64,000 bases of DNA from Apricaphanius iberus (lineage: Eukaryota > Chordata > Actinopteri > Cyprinodontiformes > Aphaniidae): positions 1-64,000 of the forward strand of contig JAPXFQ010002430.1 of NCBI GenBank assembly GCA_028564705.1, in the 5' to 3' direction. The notes beneath the pieces are model-generated. The model was not told the DNA's origin. It ran no database searches and saw only the letters and a list, made by a program, of their open reading frames with translations. Positions 24,555 to 37,500 of this stretch are shown here, piece by piece. The first letter of the stretch is position 1, and each line of letters opens with the position of its first letter. The translations under genes and the position numbers were made by a program.

Positions 24555-27500
24555 GTCCATCTGTCTCTCTGACCCGTCTGTCTCTCTGACCCGTCTGTCT
24601 CTCTGACTCGTCTGTCTCTCTGACTCATCTGTCTCTCTGACCCGTCTGTCTCTCTGACTCGTCTGTCTCTGTCTGACCCGTCTGTCTCTGTCTGACCCGT
24701 CTGTCTCTCTGACCCGTCTGTCTCTCTGATCCGTCTATCTCTCTCTGACCAGTCTGTCTCTCTGACTCATCTGTCTCTCTGACTCATTGGTCTCTGTCTG
24801 ACCCGTCTGTCTCTCTGACTCGTCTGTCTCTCTGACTCGTCTGTCTCTCTGACTCGTCTGTCTCTCTGACCCGTCTGTCTCTCTGACCCATCTGTCTCTC
24901 TGACTCATCTGTCTCTCTGACTCATCAGTCTCTGTCTGACCCGTCTGTCTCTCTGACCCGTCTGTCTCTCTGACTCATCTGTCTCTCTGACTCATCTGTC
25001 TCTGTATGACCCGTCTGTCTCTCTGACCCGTCTGTCTCTCTGACCCGTCTGTCTCTCTCTGACCCGTCTGTCTCTCTGACCCGTCTGTCTCTCTCTGACC
25101 CGTCTGTCTCTCTCTGACCCGTTTGTCTCTCTGACCCGTCTGTCTCTCTCTGACCCGTCTGTCTCTCTCTGACCCGTCTGTCTCTCTGACCCGTCTGTCT
25201 CTCTCTGACCAGTCTGTCTCTCTGACTCGTCTGTCTCTCTGACCCGTCTGTCTCTCTGACTCGTCTGTCTCTCTGACTCATCTGTCTCTGTCTGACCCGT
25301 CTGTCTCTCTGACCCGTCTGTCTCTCTGACTCATCTGTCTCTCTGACTCATCTGTCTCTCTGACCCGTCTGTCTCTCTGACCCGTCTGTCTCTCTCTGAC
25401 ACGTCTGTCTCTCTCTGACCCGTCTGTCTCTCTCTGACCCGTCTGTCTCTCTCTGACCCGTCTGTCTCTCTCTGACCCGTCTGTCTCTCTGACTCGTCTG
25501 TCTCTCTGACCCGTCTGTCTCTCTGACTCGTCTGTCTCTCTGACTCATCTGTCTCTGTCTGACCCGTCTGTCTCTCTGACCCGTCTGTCTCTCTGACTCA
25601 TCTGTCTCTCTGACCCGTCTGTCTCTCTGACCCGTCTGTCTCTCTGACCCGTCTGTCTCTCTCTGACCCGTCTGTCTCTCTCTGACCCGTCTGTCTCTCT
25701 CTGACCCGTCTGTCTCTCTCTGACCCGTCTGTCTCTCTCTGACCCGTCTGTCTCTCTGACCCGTCTGTCTCTCTGACTCGTCTGTCTCTCTGACTCGTCT
25801 GTCTCTCTGACTCATCTGTCTCTGTCTGACCCGTCTGTCTCTCTGACCCGTCTGTCTCTCTGACTCATCTGTCTCTCTGACTCATCTGTCTCTCTGACTC
25901 ATTGTGTCTCTGTCTGACCCGTCTGTCTCTCTGACCCGTCTGTCTCTCTGACCCGTCTGTCTCTCTCCCTCGTCGTCTCTGACCTCTCTGTCTCTCTGAC
26001 CCGTCTGTCTCTCTGACCCGTCTGTCTCTCTGACCCGTCTGTCTCTCTGACTCGTCTGTCTCTGTCTGACCCGTCTGTCTCTCTGACCCGTCTGTCTCTC
26101 TGACTCATCTGTCTCTCTGACTCATCTGTCTCTCTGACCCGTCTGTCTCTCTGACCCGTCTGTCTCTCTGACCCGTCTGTCTCTCTCTGACCCGTCTGTC
26201 CTCTGACCCGTCTGTCTCTCTGACCCGTCTGTCTCTTGACCCGTCTGTCTCTTGACCCCTGGTTTCTTCTCTGTTCTGACGTCTGTCTCTCTGACCCCTC
26301 TCCCGTCTGTCTCTTGACCCGTCTGTCTCTCTGACCGTCTGTCTCTCTGACCCGTCCTCTCTCTGACCCGTCTGTCTCTCTCTGACCCGTCTGTCTCTCT
26401 CTGACCGTCTGTCTCTTCTGAACCCGTCTGTCTCTCTGACCGTCTGTCTCTCTGACCCGTCTGTCTCTCTGACCCGTCTGTCTCTCTACCATCTGTCTCT
26501 GTATGACCCGTCTGTCTCTCTGACCCGTCTGTCTCTCTGACTCGTCTGTCTCTGTATGACCCGTCTGTCTCTCTCTGACCCTTCTGTCTCTCTCTGACCC
26601 TTCTGTCTCTCTCTGACCCGTCTGTCTCTCTGACCCGTCTGTCTCTCTGACCCGTCTGTCTCTCTGATTCGTCTGTCTCTCTGACCCGTCTGTCTCTCTG
26701 ACCCGTCTGTCTCTCTGACCCGTCTGTCTCTCTGACTCGTCTGTCTCTCTGACTCATCTGTCTCTGTCTGACCCGTCTGTCTCTCTGATCCGTCTGTCTC
26801 TCTCTGACCAGTCTGTCTCTCTGACTCATCTGTCTCTCTGACTCATCGGTCTCTCTGACTCATCGGTCTCTGTCTGACCCGTCTGTCTCTGTATGACCCG
26901 TCTGTCTCTCTGACCCGTCTGTCTCTCTGACCCGTCTGTCTCTCTGACTCGTCTGTCTCTGTATGACCCGTCTGTCTCTCTCTGACCCTTCTGTTTCTCT
27001 CTGACCCGTCTGTCTCTCTGACCCGTCTGTCTCTCTGATTCGTCTGTCTCTCTGACCCGTCTGTCTCTCTGACCCGTCTCTCTGTCTGACTCGTCTGTCT
27101 CTCTCTGACCCGTCTGTCTCTCTCTGACCCGTCTGTCTCTCTCTGACCAGTCTGTCTCTCTGACTCGTCTGTCTCTCTGACTCGTCTGTCTCTCTGACTC
27201 ATCTGTCTCTCTGACTCATCTGTCTCTGTATGATCCGTCTGTGTCTCTGACCCGTCTGTCTCTCTGACTCGTCTGTCTCTGTATGACCCGTCTGTCTCTC
27301 TGATCCGTCTGTCTCTCTCTGACCAGTCTGTCTCTCTGATCCGTCTGTCTCTCTCTGACCAGTCTGTCTCTCTGACTCATCTGTCTCTCTGACTCATCAG
27401 TCTCTGTCTGACCCGTCTGTCTCTCTGACCCGTCTGTCTCTCTGACTCGTCTGTCTCTCTGACTCATCTGTCTCTCTGACTCATCTGTCTCTGTATGACC

Positions 27501-30500
27501 CGTCTGTCTCTCTGACCCGTCTGTCTCTCTCTGACCCGTCTGTCTCCCTGACCCGTCTGTCTCTCTCTGACCCGTCTGTCTCTCTCTGACCCGTTTGTCT
27601 CTCTGACCCGTCTGTCTCTCTCTGACTCGTCTGTCTCTCTCTGACCCGTCTGTCTCTCTCTGACCCGTCTGTCTCTCTCTGACCCTTCTGTCTCTCTCTG
27701 ACCCGTCTGTCTCTCTGACCCGTCTGTCTCTCTCTGACCAGTCTGTCTCTCTGACCCGTCTGTCTCTCTGACCCGTCTGTCTCTCTGACTCGTCTGTCTC
27801 TCTGACTCATCTGTCTCTGTCTGACCCGTCTGTCTCTCTGACCCGTCTGTCTCTCTGACTCATCTGTCTCTCTGACTCATCCGTCTCTGTATGACCCGTC
27901 TGTCTCTCTGACCCGTCTGTCTCTCTGACTCGTCTGCCTCCGTCTGTCTCTCTGACCCGTCTGTCTCTCTGACCCGTCTGTCTTTCTGACCCGTCTGTCT
28001 CTCTGACCCGTCTGTCTCTCTGACCCGTCTGTCTCTCTGACCCGTCTGTCTCTCTGACCCGTCTGTCTCTCTGACCCGTCTGTCTCTCTGACTCGTCTGT
28101 CTCTCTGACTCATCTGTCTCTCTCTGACCCGTCTGTCTCTCTGACCCGTCTGTCTCTCTGATCCGTCTGTCTCTCTCTGACCCGACTGTCTCTATGATCC
28201 GTCTGTTCTGACATCCGTCTGTCTCTGACCCGTCTGTCTCTGACCCGTCTGTCTCTATGACCCATCTGTCTCTCTGACTCATCTGTCTCTATGACCGTCT
28301 GTCTCTATGACCCGTCTGTCTGTATGACCCGTCTGTCTCTCTGACCCGTCTTGTTGACCCGTCTGTCTCTCTCTGACCCGTCTGTCTCTCTCTGACCCGT
28401 CTGTCTCTACTGACCCGTCTGTCTCTCTATGACCCGTCTGTCTTCTCTGACCGTCTGTCTCTCTGACCCGTCTGTCTCTCTGACCCGTCTGTCTCTCTGA
28501 TCCGTCTGTATCTGTATGACCGTCTGTCTCTCTGACCCGTCTGTCCTCTGACCCGTCTGTCTCTATGACGTCTGTCTCTCTATGACCGTCTGTCTCTCTG
28601 ACCCGTCTGTCTCTCTCTGACCCGTCTGTCTCTATGACCCGTCTGTCTCTCTGACCCGTCTGTCTCTGACCCGTCTGTCTCTATGACTCCGTCTCTGTCT
28701 GACCCGTCTGTCTTCTGACCCGTCTGTCTCTCTGACCGTTGTCTCTTATGACCCGTTGTCTCTCTGACCCGTCTGTCTCTCTGACCCATCTGTCTCTCTG
28801 ACTCATCTGTCTCTCTATGACCCGTCTGTCTCTCTGACCCGTCTGTCTCTCTGACCCGTCTGTCTCTATGACCCGTCTGCTCTCTCTGACCCGTCTGTCT
28901 CTCTGACCCGTCTGTCTCTCTGACCCGTCTGTCTCTCTGACCCGTCTGTCTCTGACCCGTCTGTCTCTGACCCGTCTGTCTCTCTCTGACCCGTCTGTCT
29001 CTCTCTGACCCGTCTGTCTCTCTCTGACCCGTCTGTCTCTCTGACCCGTCTGTCTCTCTGACCCGTCTGTCTCTCTGACCCGTCTGTCTCTCTGACCCAT
29101 CTGTCTCTCTGACCCGTCTGTCTCTCTGACCCGTCTGTCTCTCTGATCCGTCTGTCTCTCTCTGACCCGTCTGTCTCTGACCCGTCTGTCTCTCTGACCC
29201 GTCTGTCTCTGACCCGTCTGTCTCTCTGACCCGTCTGTCTCTCTGACCCGTCTGTCTCTCTGACCCGTCTGTCTCTTTGACCCGTCTGTCTCTGATCCGT
29301 CTGTCTCTGACCCGTCTGTCTCTTGATCATCTGTCTCTCTGACCCGTCTGTCTCTGTTTGACCCGTCTGTCTCTCTGACCCGTCTGTCTCTTGACCCGTC
29401 TGTCTCTTATGACCCGTCTGTCTCTCTCTGACCCTCTGTCTCTCTCTGACCCGTCTGTCTCTGACCCGTCTGTCTCTGACCCGTCTCTCTCTATGACCTG
29501 TCTGTCTCTCTGACCCGTTGTCTCTATGACCCATCTGTCTCTCTCTGACTCATCCGTCTCTCTATGACCCGTCTCTCTCTGACCCGTCTGTCTCTTGACC
29601 CGTCTGTCTCGTGACCGTCTGTCTCTCTGACCCGTCTGTCTCTCTGACCCGTCTGTCTTTCTGACCCGTCTGTCTCTCTGACTCGTCTGTCTCTCTGACC
29701 CGTCTGTCTCTCTGACCCATCTGTCTCTCTGACTCGTCTGTCTCTCTGACCCATCTGTCTGTCTGACCCGTCTGTCTCTCTGATGTCTGTCTCTCTCTGA
29801 CCCGTCTGTCTCTCTGACTATCTGTCTCTCTCTGACTCATTTGTCTCTGTCTGACCCGTCTGTCTCTCTGACCCGTCTGTCTCTCTGACTCGTCTGTCTC
29901 TCTGACTCGTCTGTCTCTGTCTGACCCGTCTGTCTCTCTGACCCGTCTGTCTCTCTGATCCGTCTGTCTCTCTCTGACCAGTCTGTCTCTCTGACTCATC
30001 TGTCTCTCTGACTCATCGGTCTCTGTCTGACCCGTCTGTCTCTCTGACTCCTCTGTCTCTCTGACTCATCTGTCTCTCTGACTCATCTGTCTCTGTATGA
30101 CCCGTCTGTCTCTCTGACCCGTCTGTCTCTCTGACTCGTCTGTCTCTGTATGACCCGTCTGTCTCTCTCTGACCCTTCTGTCTCTCTCTGACCCGTCTGT
30201 CTCTCTGACCCGTCTGTCTCTCTGATCCGTCTGTCTCTCTGACCCGTCTGTCTCTCTGACCCGTCTCTCTGTCTGACTCGTCTGTCTCTCTCTGACCCGT
30301 CTGTCTCTCTCTGACCCGTCTGTCTCTCTCTGACCAGTATGTCTCTCTGACCGTCTGTCTCTCTGACTCGTCTGTCTCTCTGACTCATCTGTCTCTCTGA
30401 CTCATCTGTCTCTGTATGACCCGTCTGTCTCTCTGACCCGTCTGTCTCTCTGATTCGTCTGTCTCTCTGATTCGTCTGTCTCTCTGACCCGTCTGTCTCT

Positions 30501-31490
30501 CTGATCCGTCTGTCTCTCTCTGACCAGTCTGTCTCTCTGACTCATCTGTCTCTCTGACTCATCGGTCTCTGTCTGACCCGTCTGTCTCTCTGACCCGTCT
30601 GTCTCTCTGACTCGTCTGTCTCTCTGATTCGTCTGTCTCTGTCTGACCCGTCTGTCTCTCTGACTCATCTGTCTCTCTGACTCATCTGTCTCTGTATGAC
30701 CCGTCTGTCTCTCTGACCCGTCTGTCTCTCTGATCCGTCTGTCTCTCTGACCCGTCTGTCTCTCTGACCCGTCTCTCTGTCTGACTCGTCTGTCTCTCTC
30801 TGACCCGTCTGTCTCTCTCTGACCCGTCTGTTCTCTCTGACCAGTATGTCTCTCTGACGTCTGTCTCTCTGACCCGTCTGTCCTCTGATCATCTGTCTCT
30901 CTGACTCATCTGTCTCTGTATGACCCGTCTGTCTCTCTGACCCGTCTGTCTCTCTGACTCGTCTGTCTCTGTATGACCCGTCTGTCTCTCTCTGACCCTT
31001 CTGTCTCTCTCTGACCCTTCTGTCTCTCTCTGACCCGTCTGTCTCTCTGACCCGTCTGTCTCTCTGATTCGTCTGTCTCTCCGACCCGTCTGTCTCTCTG
31101 ACCCGTCTCTCTGTGTGACTCGTCTGTCTCTCTCTGACCCGTCTGTCTCTCTCTGACCCATCTGTCTCTCTCTGACCCGTATGTCTCTCTGACCGTCTGT
31201 CTCTCTCTGAACCATCTGTCTCTCTCTGACCCGTCTGTCTCTCTCTGACCCTTCTGTCTCTCTCTGACCCGTCTGTCTCTCTGACCCGTCTGTCTCTCTG
31301 ACCCGTCTGTCTCTCTGACTCATCTGTCTCTGTATGACCCGTCTGTCTCTCTGACTCGTCTGTCTCTCTCTGACTCGTCTGTCTCTCTGACCCGTCTGTC
31401 TCTCTCTGACTCATCTGTCTCTCTGACTCATCCGTCTCTGTATGACCCGTCTGTCTCTCTGACCCGTCTGTCTCTCTCTGACCAGTCTGT
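24555..31490 (+). repeat. 7-kb 17/19-bp minisatellite ending at the SNAPC4 exon 2 splice acceptor
   Basis: Roughly 400 copies of TGTCTCTCTGACCCGTC (17 bp), with 19-bp variants carrying TCTCTCTCTGAC, TCTCTGTCTGAC or TCTCTGTATGAC and point variants CTCGTC, CTCATC, CCAGTC and CCTTC. The final copies merge into the 3' splice site (CTGTCTCTGTCCTCCAG) at 31503. Longer blocks containing the TGTATGAC variant recur several times (near 26500, 26960, 30100, 30920), indicating higher-order amplification. Antisense frames reading RQTGQRDRRV are artefacts. Confidence 0.97.
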
Positions 31491-31505
31491 CTCTGTCCTC
31501 CAGAC

Positions 31506-34500
31506 ATGTCTGACGACCTGTCTGCCCAGAGGGACCGAATCCAGAGACAGGTGGAGGAGCTGGAACGCAGTCTGGCCGTGACTCAAAACGAGCTGGACCT
31601 GCTGAGCAGTGAGACAGGTACCTGTTTGGGTTGTTGGGTTCTGGTTACCAGGTGTGGACCGGTTCTGACTTTGTGCGTCTGTCCTCAGATGATGGATCAG
31701 GAAGTGAGGACGAGGTGGGACAGGTAGGACAGGTGGGACAGAGGACCGTCCTCGTAAATCTGTAAATGTCTGAGTCTCCACAGAAGCCCAGAACAGGTAT
31801 GTGTGTGTGTGTGTGTGTGTGTTCAGGGCCCAGCGGTCCTGTTGGCTCAGAAGGAGAAAATCCAGACAGAGATCCAGAACCTGGAGGTCCTACTGGGTTC
31901 CCACAGTCCCATCACCGTGTCCAGTGAGGACAGCAGCGACTCCAGTGAAGAGGTCGGTACAGGTCAGGGGTCAAGGGTCAGGGGTAGGGTTCCTGTGTGT
32001 CCCCTGAGCGTCCCTCTCTGTGTCCCCAGAGTGAGCTGGGCCTGTCCCACTCCGTGGACTCCTGTCTCCAGCTGAACCTGGTCTACCAGCAGGTGGTTCA
32101 GGAGACGCTGGTCCACCTGGAGACGCTGCTGACCCACAACCAGAGACAGCAGGTGAGGACACACGGTACCGGACACGTGACCCGGTTCTGGTCCACACAT
32201 GTAGTTCCACTGTTACGACTAAACGTCGCCAGGTTCCGACCCGCTTTAACCCGACCCATAGGATCCCACAGAACCATCCAGTAAATGTAGTGTGACGTTT
32301 CCGCCTGCAGAGGGAGCTCACGGGTCAGAGCAACGGACCAATCAGAGAGACCCCCAAAGAAGGTCCCACCTCGTCCAATCAGCATCCGTCTAAGATGTTC
32401 CTGGGAAGCTTCCTGAAGCCGTACTTCAAGGACCGGCTGACGGGCCTGGTACCGCACACACACACACACTAACACACACACACACACACACACACACCAA
32501 CACACACACTATCACACACTAACACACACACACACTATCACACACTAACACACACACTAACACACACACACATACACACACACTAACACGCACACACTAA
32601 CACACACACACTAACACACACACACACACACCAACACACACACTATCACACACTAACACACACACACACTATCACACACTAACACACACACTAACACACA
32701 CACACATACACACACACTAACACGCACACACTAACACACACACACTAACACACACACACACACACCAACACACACACTATCACACACTAACACACACACA
32801 CACTATCACACACTAACACACACACTAACACACACACACATACACACACACTAACACGCACACACTAACACACACACACTAACACACACACACACACACC
32901 AACACACACACTATCACACACTAACACACACACACACTATCACACACTAACACACACACTAACACACACACACATACACACACACTAACACGCACACACT
33001 AACACACACACACTAACACACACACACACACACCAACACACACACTATCACACACTAACACACACACACACTAACACACTAACACACACACTAACACACA
33101 CACACTAACACACACACACTAACACACACACTAACACACACACACACTAACACACACACACAGAGCAGCTGACCAATGAGACGCTCTGTGTGTTTCTTCC
33201 CAGGGTCCTCCATCCAATCAGGAGGCTAAGCTGAAGGCCCAGAGGATGATGGGATGTCCAAGCGACAAGAAGCTGAGAGTGAAGAGATGTAGGAGGACAA
33301 GCTGGTTCTGGATGTGGTTCTGTTTGGACCGGGCCTGGTTCTGTTCTGATCCCGTCTCTGTGTACAGGGGAGAGCTGGCAGAAGACTCTGCTGATCCACT
33401 CAGTGACCAGAGACCGCCTGAAGAGACTCATGCAGCCCAAACTGTCCAGGTACCAGAACCGCTCTCATGGGGGGGGGTTCATGATTTTTTTTTAAATGAT
33501 GACAAATAAAACTTAAATTACAAATAAAAGAAAAAAAACATTAAATAAATTAATTCATCTCAATTAGGGATAACCAGTGCACTGAAAGTTCTCAATGAAA
33601 CTATATATATATATATTATTTTTCAAATAACCTCATTGAAAAAATACATCAAAATCATAAAGTATTTAAATGTATTCTATCAAATTTTAATGTTGTCTAC
33701 TAATACAGAAATCAAGCATGAAATTTAGTTAAAAAATATAATATTAAGCAAATAAAATCTAAAATATTTTAAAATAAGAGACTAATATGCAACTGCAAAT
33801 ATAGTGCAAGAAATATTGTGCAATTGGTATCCTGATGGTTCCGTTGGTATCCTGATGGTTCCGTTGGTCTCCTGATGGTTCCGTTGGTCTCCTGATGGTT
33901 CCGTTGGTCTCCTGATGGTTCTGTTTGTCTCCTGATGGTTCCGTTGGTCTCCTGATGGTTCCGTTGGTATCCTGATGGTTCCGTTGGTATCCTGATGGTT
34001 CCGTTGGTCTCCTGATGGTTCCGTTGGTATCCTGATGGTTCCGTTGGTCTCCTGACGGTTCTGCTGGTATCCTGACGGTTCTGTTGGTATCCTGACGGTT
34101 CCGTTGGTATCCTGACGGTTCCGTTGGTATCCTGACGGTTCCGTTGGTCTCCTGACGGTTCCGTTGGTATCCTGACGGTTCCGTTGGTCTCCTGATGGTT
34201 CTGTTGGTCTCCTGATGGTTCTGTTGGTCTCCTGATGGTTCCGTTGGTATCCTGATGGTTCCGTTGGTATCCTGATGGTTCTGTTGGTCTCCTGATGGTT
34301 CTGTTGGTCTCCTGATGGTTCCGTTGGTCTCCTGATGGTTCCGTTGGGTTCCGTTGGTATCCTGATGGTTCCGTTGGTCTCCTGATGGTTCCGTTGGTAT
34401 CCTGATGGTTCCGTTGGTCTCCTGACGGTTCTGCTGGTATCCTGACGGTTCTGCTGGTATCCTGACGGTTCCGTTGGTATCCTGACGGTTCCGTTGGTAT

Positions 34501-37500
34501 CCTGACGGTTCCGTTGGTCTCCTGATGGTTCCGTTGGTATCCTGACGGTTCCGTTGGTCTCCTGATGGTTCCGTTGGTCTCCTGATGGTTCCGTTGGTCT
34601 CCTGATGGTTCCGTTGGTCTCCTGATGGTTCCGTTGGTATCCTGATGGTTCCGTTGGTCTCCTGATGGTTCTGTTTGTCTCCTGATGGTTCCTTTGGTCT
34701 CCTGATGGTTCCGTTGGTATCTTGATGGTTCTGTTTGTCTCCTGATTGTTCCGTTGGTCTCCTGATGGTTCCGTTGGTATCCTGATGGTTCCGTTGGTCT
34801 CCTGATGGTTCTGTTGGTATCCTGATGGTTCCGTTGGTCTCCTCATGGTTCTGTTTGTCTCCTGATGGTTCTGTTGGTCTCCTGATGGTTCCTCCTGATG
34901 GTTCCGTTGCGTTGGTATCCTGATGGTTCCGTTGGTATCCTGATGGTTCCGTTGGTCTCCTGATGGTTCCGTTGGTCTCCTGATGGTTCCGTTGGTCTCC
35001 TGATGGTTCCGTTGGTATCCTGATGGTTCCGTTGGTATCCTGATGGTTCCGTTGGTCTCCTGATGGTTCTGTTTGTCTCCTGATGGTTCCGTTGGTCTCC
35101 TGATAGTTCCGTTGGTCTCCTGATGGTTCCGTTGGTATCCTGATGGTTCCGTTGGTCTCCTGATGGTTCTGTTTGTCTCCTGATGGTTCCGTTGGTATCT
35201 TGATGGTTCTGTTTGTCTCCTGATGGTTCCGTTGGTATCCTGATGGTTCCGTTGGTATCTTGATGGTTCTGTTTGTCTCCTGATGGTTCCGTTGGTCTCC
35301 TGATGGTTCCGTTGGTATCCTGATGGTTCCGTTGGTCTCCTGATGGTTCTGTTGGTATCCTGATGGTTCCGTTGGTATCCTGATGGTTCCGTTGGTATCC
35401 TGATGGTTCCGTTGGTCTCCTGATGGTTCCGTTGGTCTCCTGATGGTTCCGTTGGTCTCCTGATGGTTCCGTTGGTCTCCTGATGGTTCCGTTGGTATCC
35501 TGATGGTTCCGTTGGTCTCCTGATGGTTCTGTTTGTCTCCTGATGGTTCCGTTGGTCTCCTGATGGTTCCGTTGGTATCTTGATGGTTCTGTTTGTCTCC
35601 TGATGGTTCCGTTGGTCTCCTGATGGTTCCGTTGGTATCCTGATGGTTCCGTTGGTCTCCTGATGGTTCTGTTGGTATCCTGATGGTTCCGTTGGTCTCC
35701 TGAGTTCCGTTGGTATCCTGATGGTTCCGTGTCTCCTGATGGTTTGTTGGTACCTGATGGTTCCGTGGTCTCCTCATGGTTTGTTTGTCTCCTGATGGTT
35801 CTGTTGGTCTCCTGATGGTTCCTTGGTCTCCTGATGTTCCGTTGGTATCCTGATGGTTCTGTTGGTATCCTGATGGTTCCGTTGGTATCCTGACGGTTCT
35901 GTTGGTCTCCTGATGGTTCTGTTGGTCTCCTGATGGTTCCGTTGGTCTCCTGATGGTTCCGTTGGTATCCTGATGGTTCCGTTGGTCTCCTGATGGTTCT
36001 GTTGGTCTCCTGATGGTTCCGTTGGTATCCTGATGGTTCCGTTGGTCTCCTCATGGTTCTGTTTGTCTCCTGATGGTTCCGTTGGTCTCCTGATGGTTCC
36101 GTTGGTATCCTGATGGTTCCGTTGGTCTCCTGATGGTTCTGTTGGTCTCCTGATGGTTCCGTTGGTCTCCTGATGGTTCCGTTGGTATCCTGATGGTTCC
36201 GTTGGTATCCTGATGGTTCTGTTGGTCTCCTGATGGTTCCGTTGGTATCCTGATGGTTCCGTTGGTCTCCTCATGGTTCTGTTTGTCTCCTGATGGTTCC
36301 GTTGGTCTCCTGATGGTTCCGTTGGTATCCTGATGGTTCCGTTGGTCTCCTGATGGTTCTGTTGGTCTCCTGATGGTTCTGTTGGTCTCCTGATGGTTCC
36401 GTTGGTATCCTGATGGTTCCGTTGGTATCCTGATGGTTCTGTTGGTATCCTGATGGTTCCGTTGGTCTCCTCATGGTTCTGTTTGTCTCCTGATGGTTCT
36501 GTTGGTCTCCTGATGGTTCCGTTGGTCTCCTGATGGTTCCGTTGGTATCCTGATGGTTCTGTTGGTATCCTGATGGTTCCGTTGGTATCCTGACGGTTCT
36601 GTTGGTCTCCTGATGGTTCTGTTGGTCTCCTGATGGTTCCGTTGGTCTCCTGATGGTTCCGTTGGTATCCTGATGGTTCCGTTGGTCTCCTGATGGTTCC
36701 GTTGGTCTCCTGATGGTTCTGTTGGTCTCTGTGTCCCCCAGGCTGGACTTCCTGACCAAGAAGCTGTCTTCGGCTCAGGAAGCAGACAGACAGCAGCTGA
36801 CCGAGCTGATGAACATCTTAGAGAAGGAGATCGAGCTGCTGAGGTGAGATGAGGTCCTGGAGACGAGGACAGCCATGGAGGACATCATAGGGTAACATCT
36901 GTGTGGACGTGTGCTCTGATTGGTCAGGAACAAGAGAGAGGAGGAGCTGATTGGTGATCGATATGAAGAACACGACTGGCAGAAGATCTCCAACATCGAC
37001 GTCAGTAAATAAACCATCCGACACATCGATCAATCGATCAGCTGATCGCTCAGCTCTGCTCCTCTTCCTCAGTTTGAAGGTACGAAGGACGCTGAGAACA
37101 TCCGCCTGTTCTGGCAGAACTTCCTCCACCCGTCCATCAACAAGAACCCCTGGAGCAGCGAGGAGGTCCAGAAGCTCAACGAGGTCTGCAGCAAACACCA
37201 GGAGAGGCACTGGGAGAGGATCGCCCAGGAGCTGGGGGTGAGGAAGGGGGAGGAGCTATTGGAGGGGCGTGGCTAGAGGGAGGGGGAGGAGCTATGTTTT
37301 AAAGCTAGTATTTGTTATACTTATTGTATTTATTATATTTAATGTATTTATTGTTTTTAATATATTTATTGTATTTATTATATAGAATATATTTAATGTA
37401 TTTATTATATTTATTATATTTAATGTATTTATTATATTTATTATATTTAATGTATTTATTATATTTAATGTATTTATTGTACTTAATATATTTATTGTAT

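Noticed and set aside
24925..31507. Many minus-strand frames of 70-280 codons reading RQTGQRDRRV repeats
   Set aside because: They are translations of the 17/19-bp minisatellite. The motif lacks stops in several frames, and the array lies in an intron of SNAPC4 on the other strand.
33759..36759. Minus-strand frames of up to 672 codons (TEPSGDQRNHQETNG)
   Set aside because: The 20-bp unit gives a 60-bp/20-residue period without stops. Flanking exons of SNAPC4 on the plus strand show this is intron 7.
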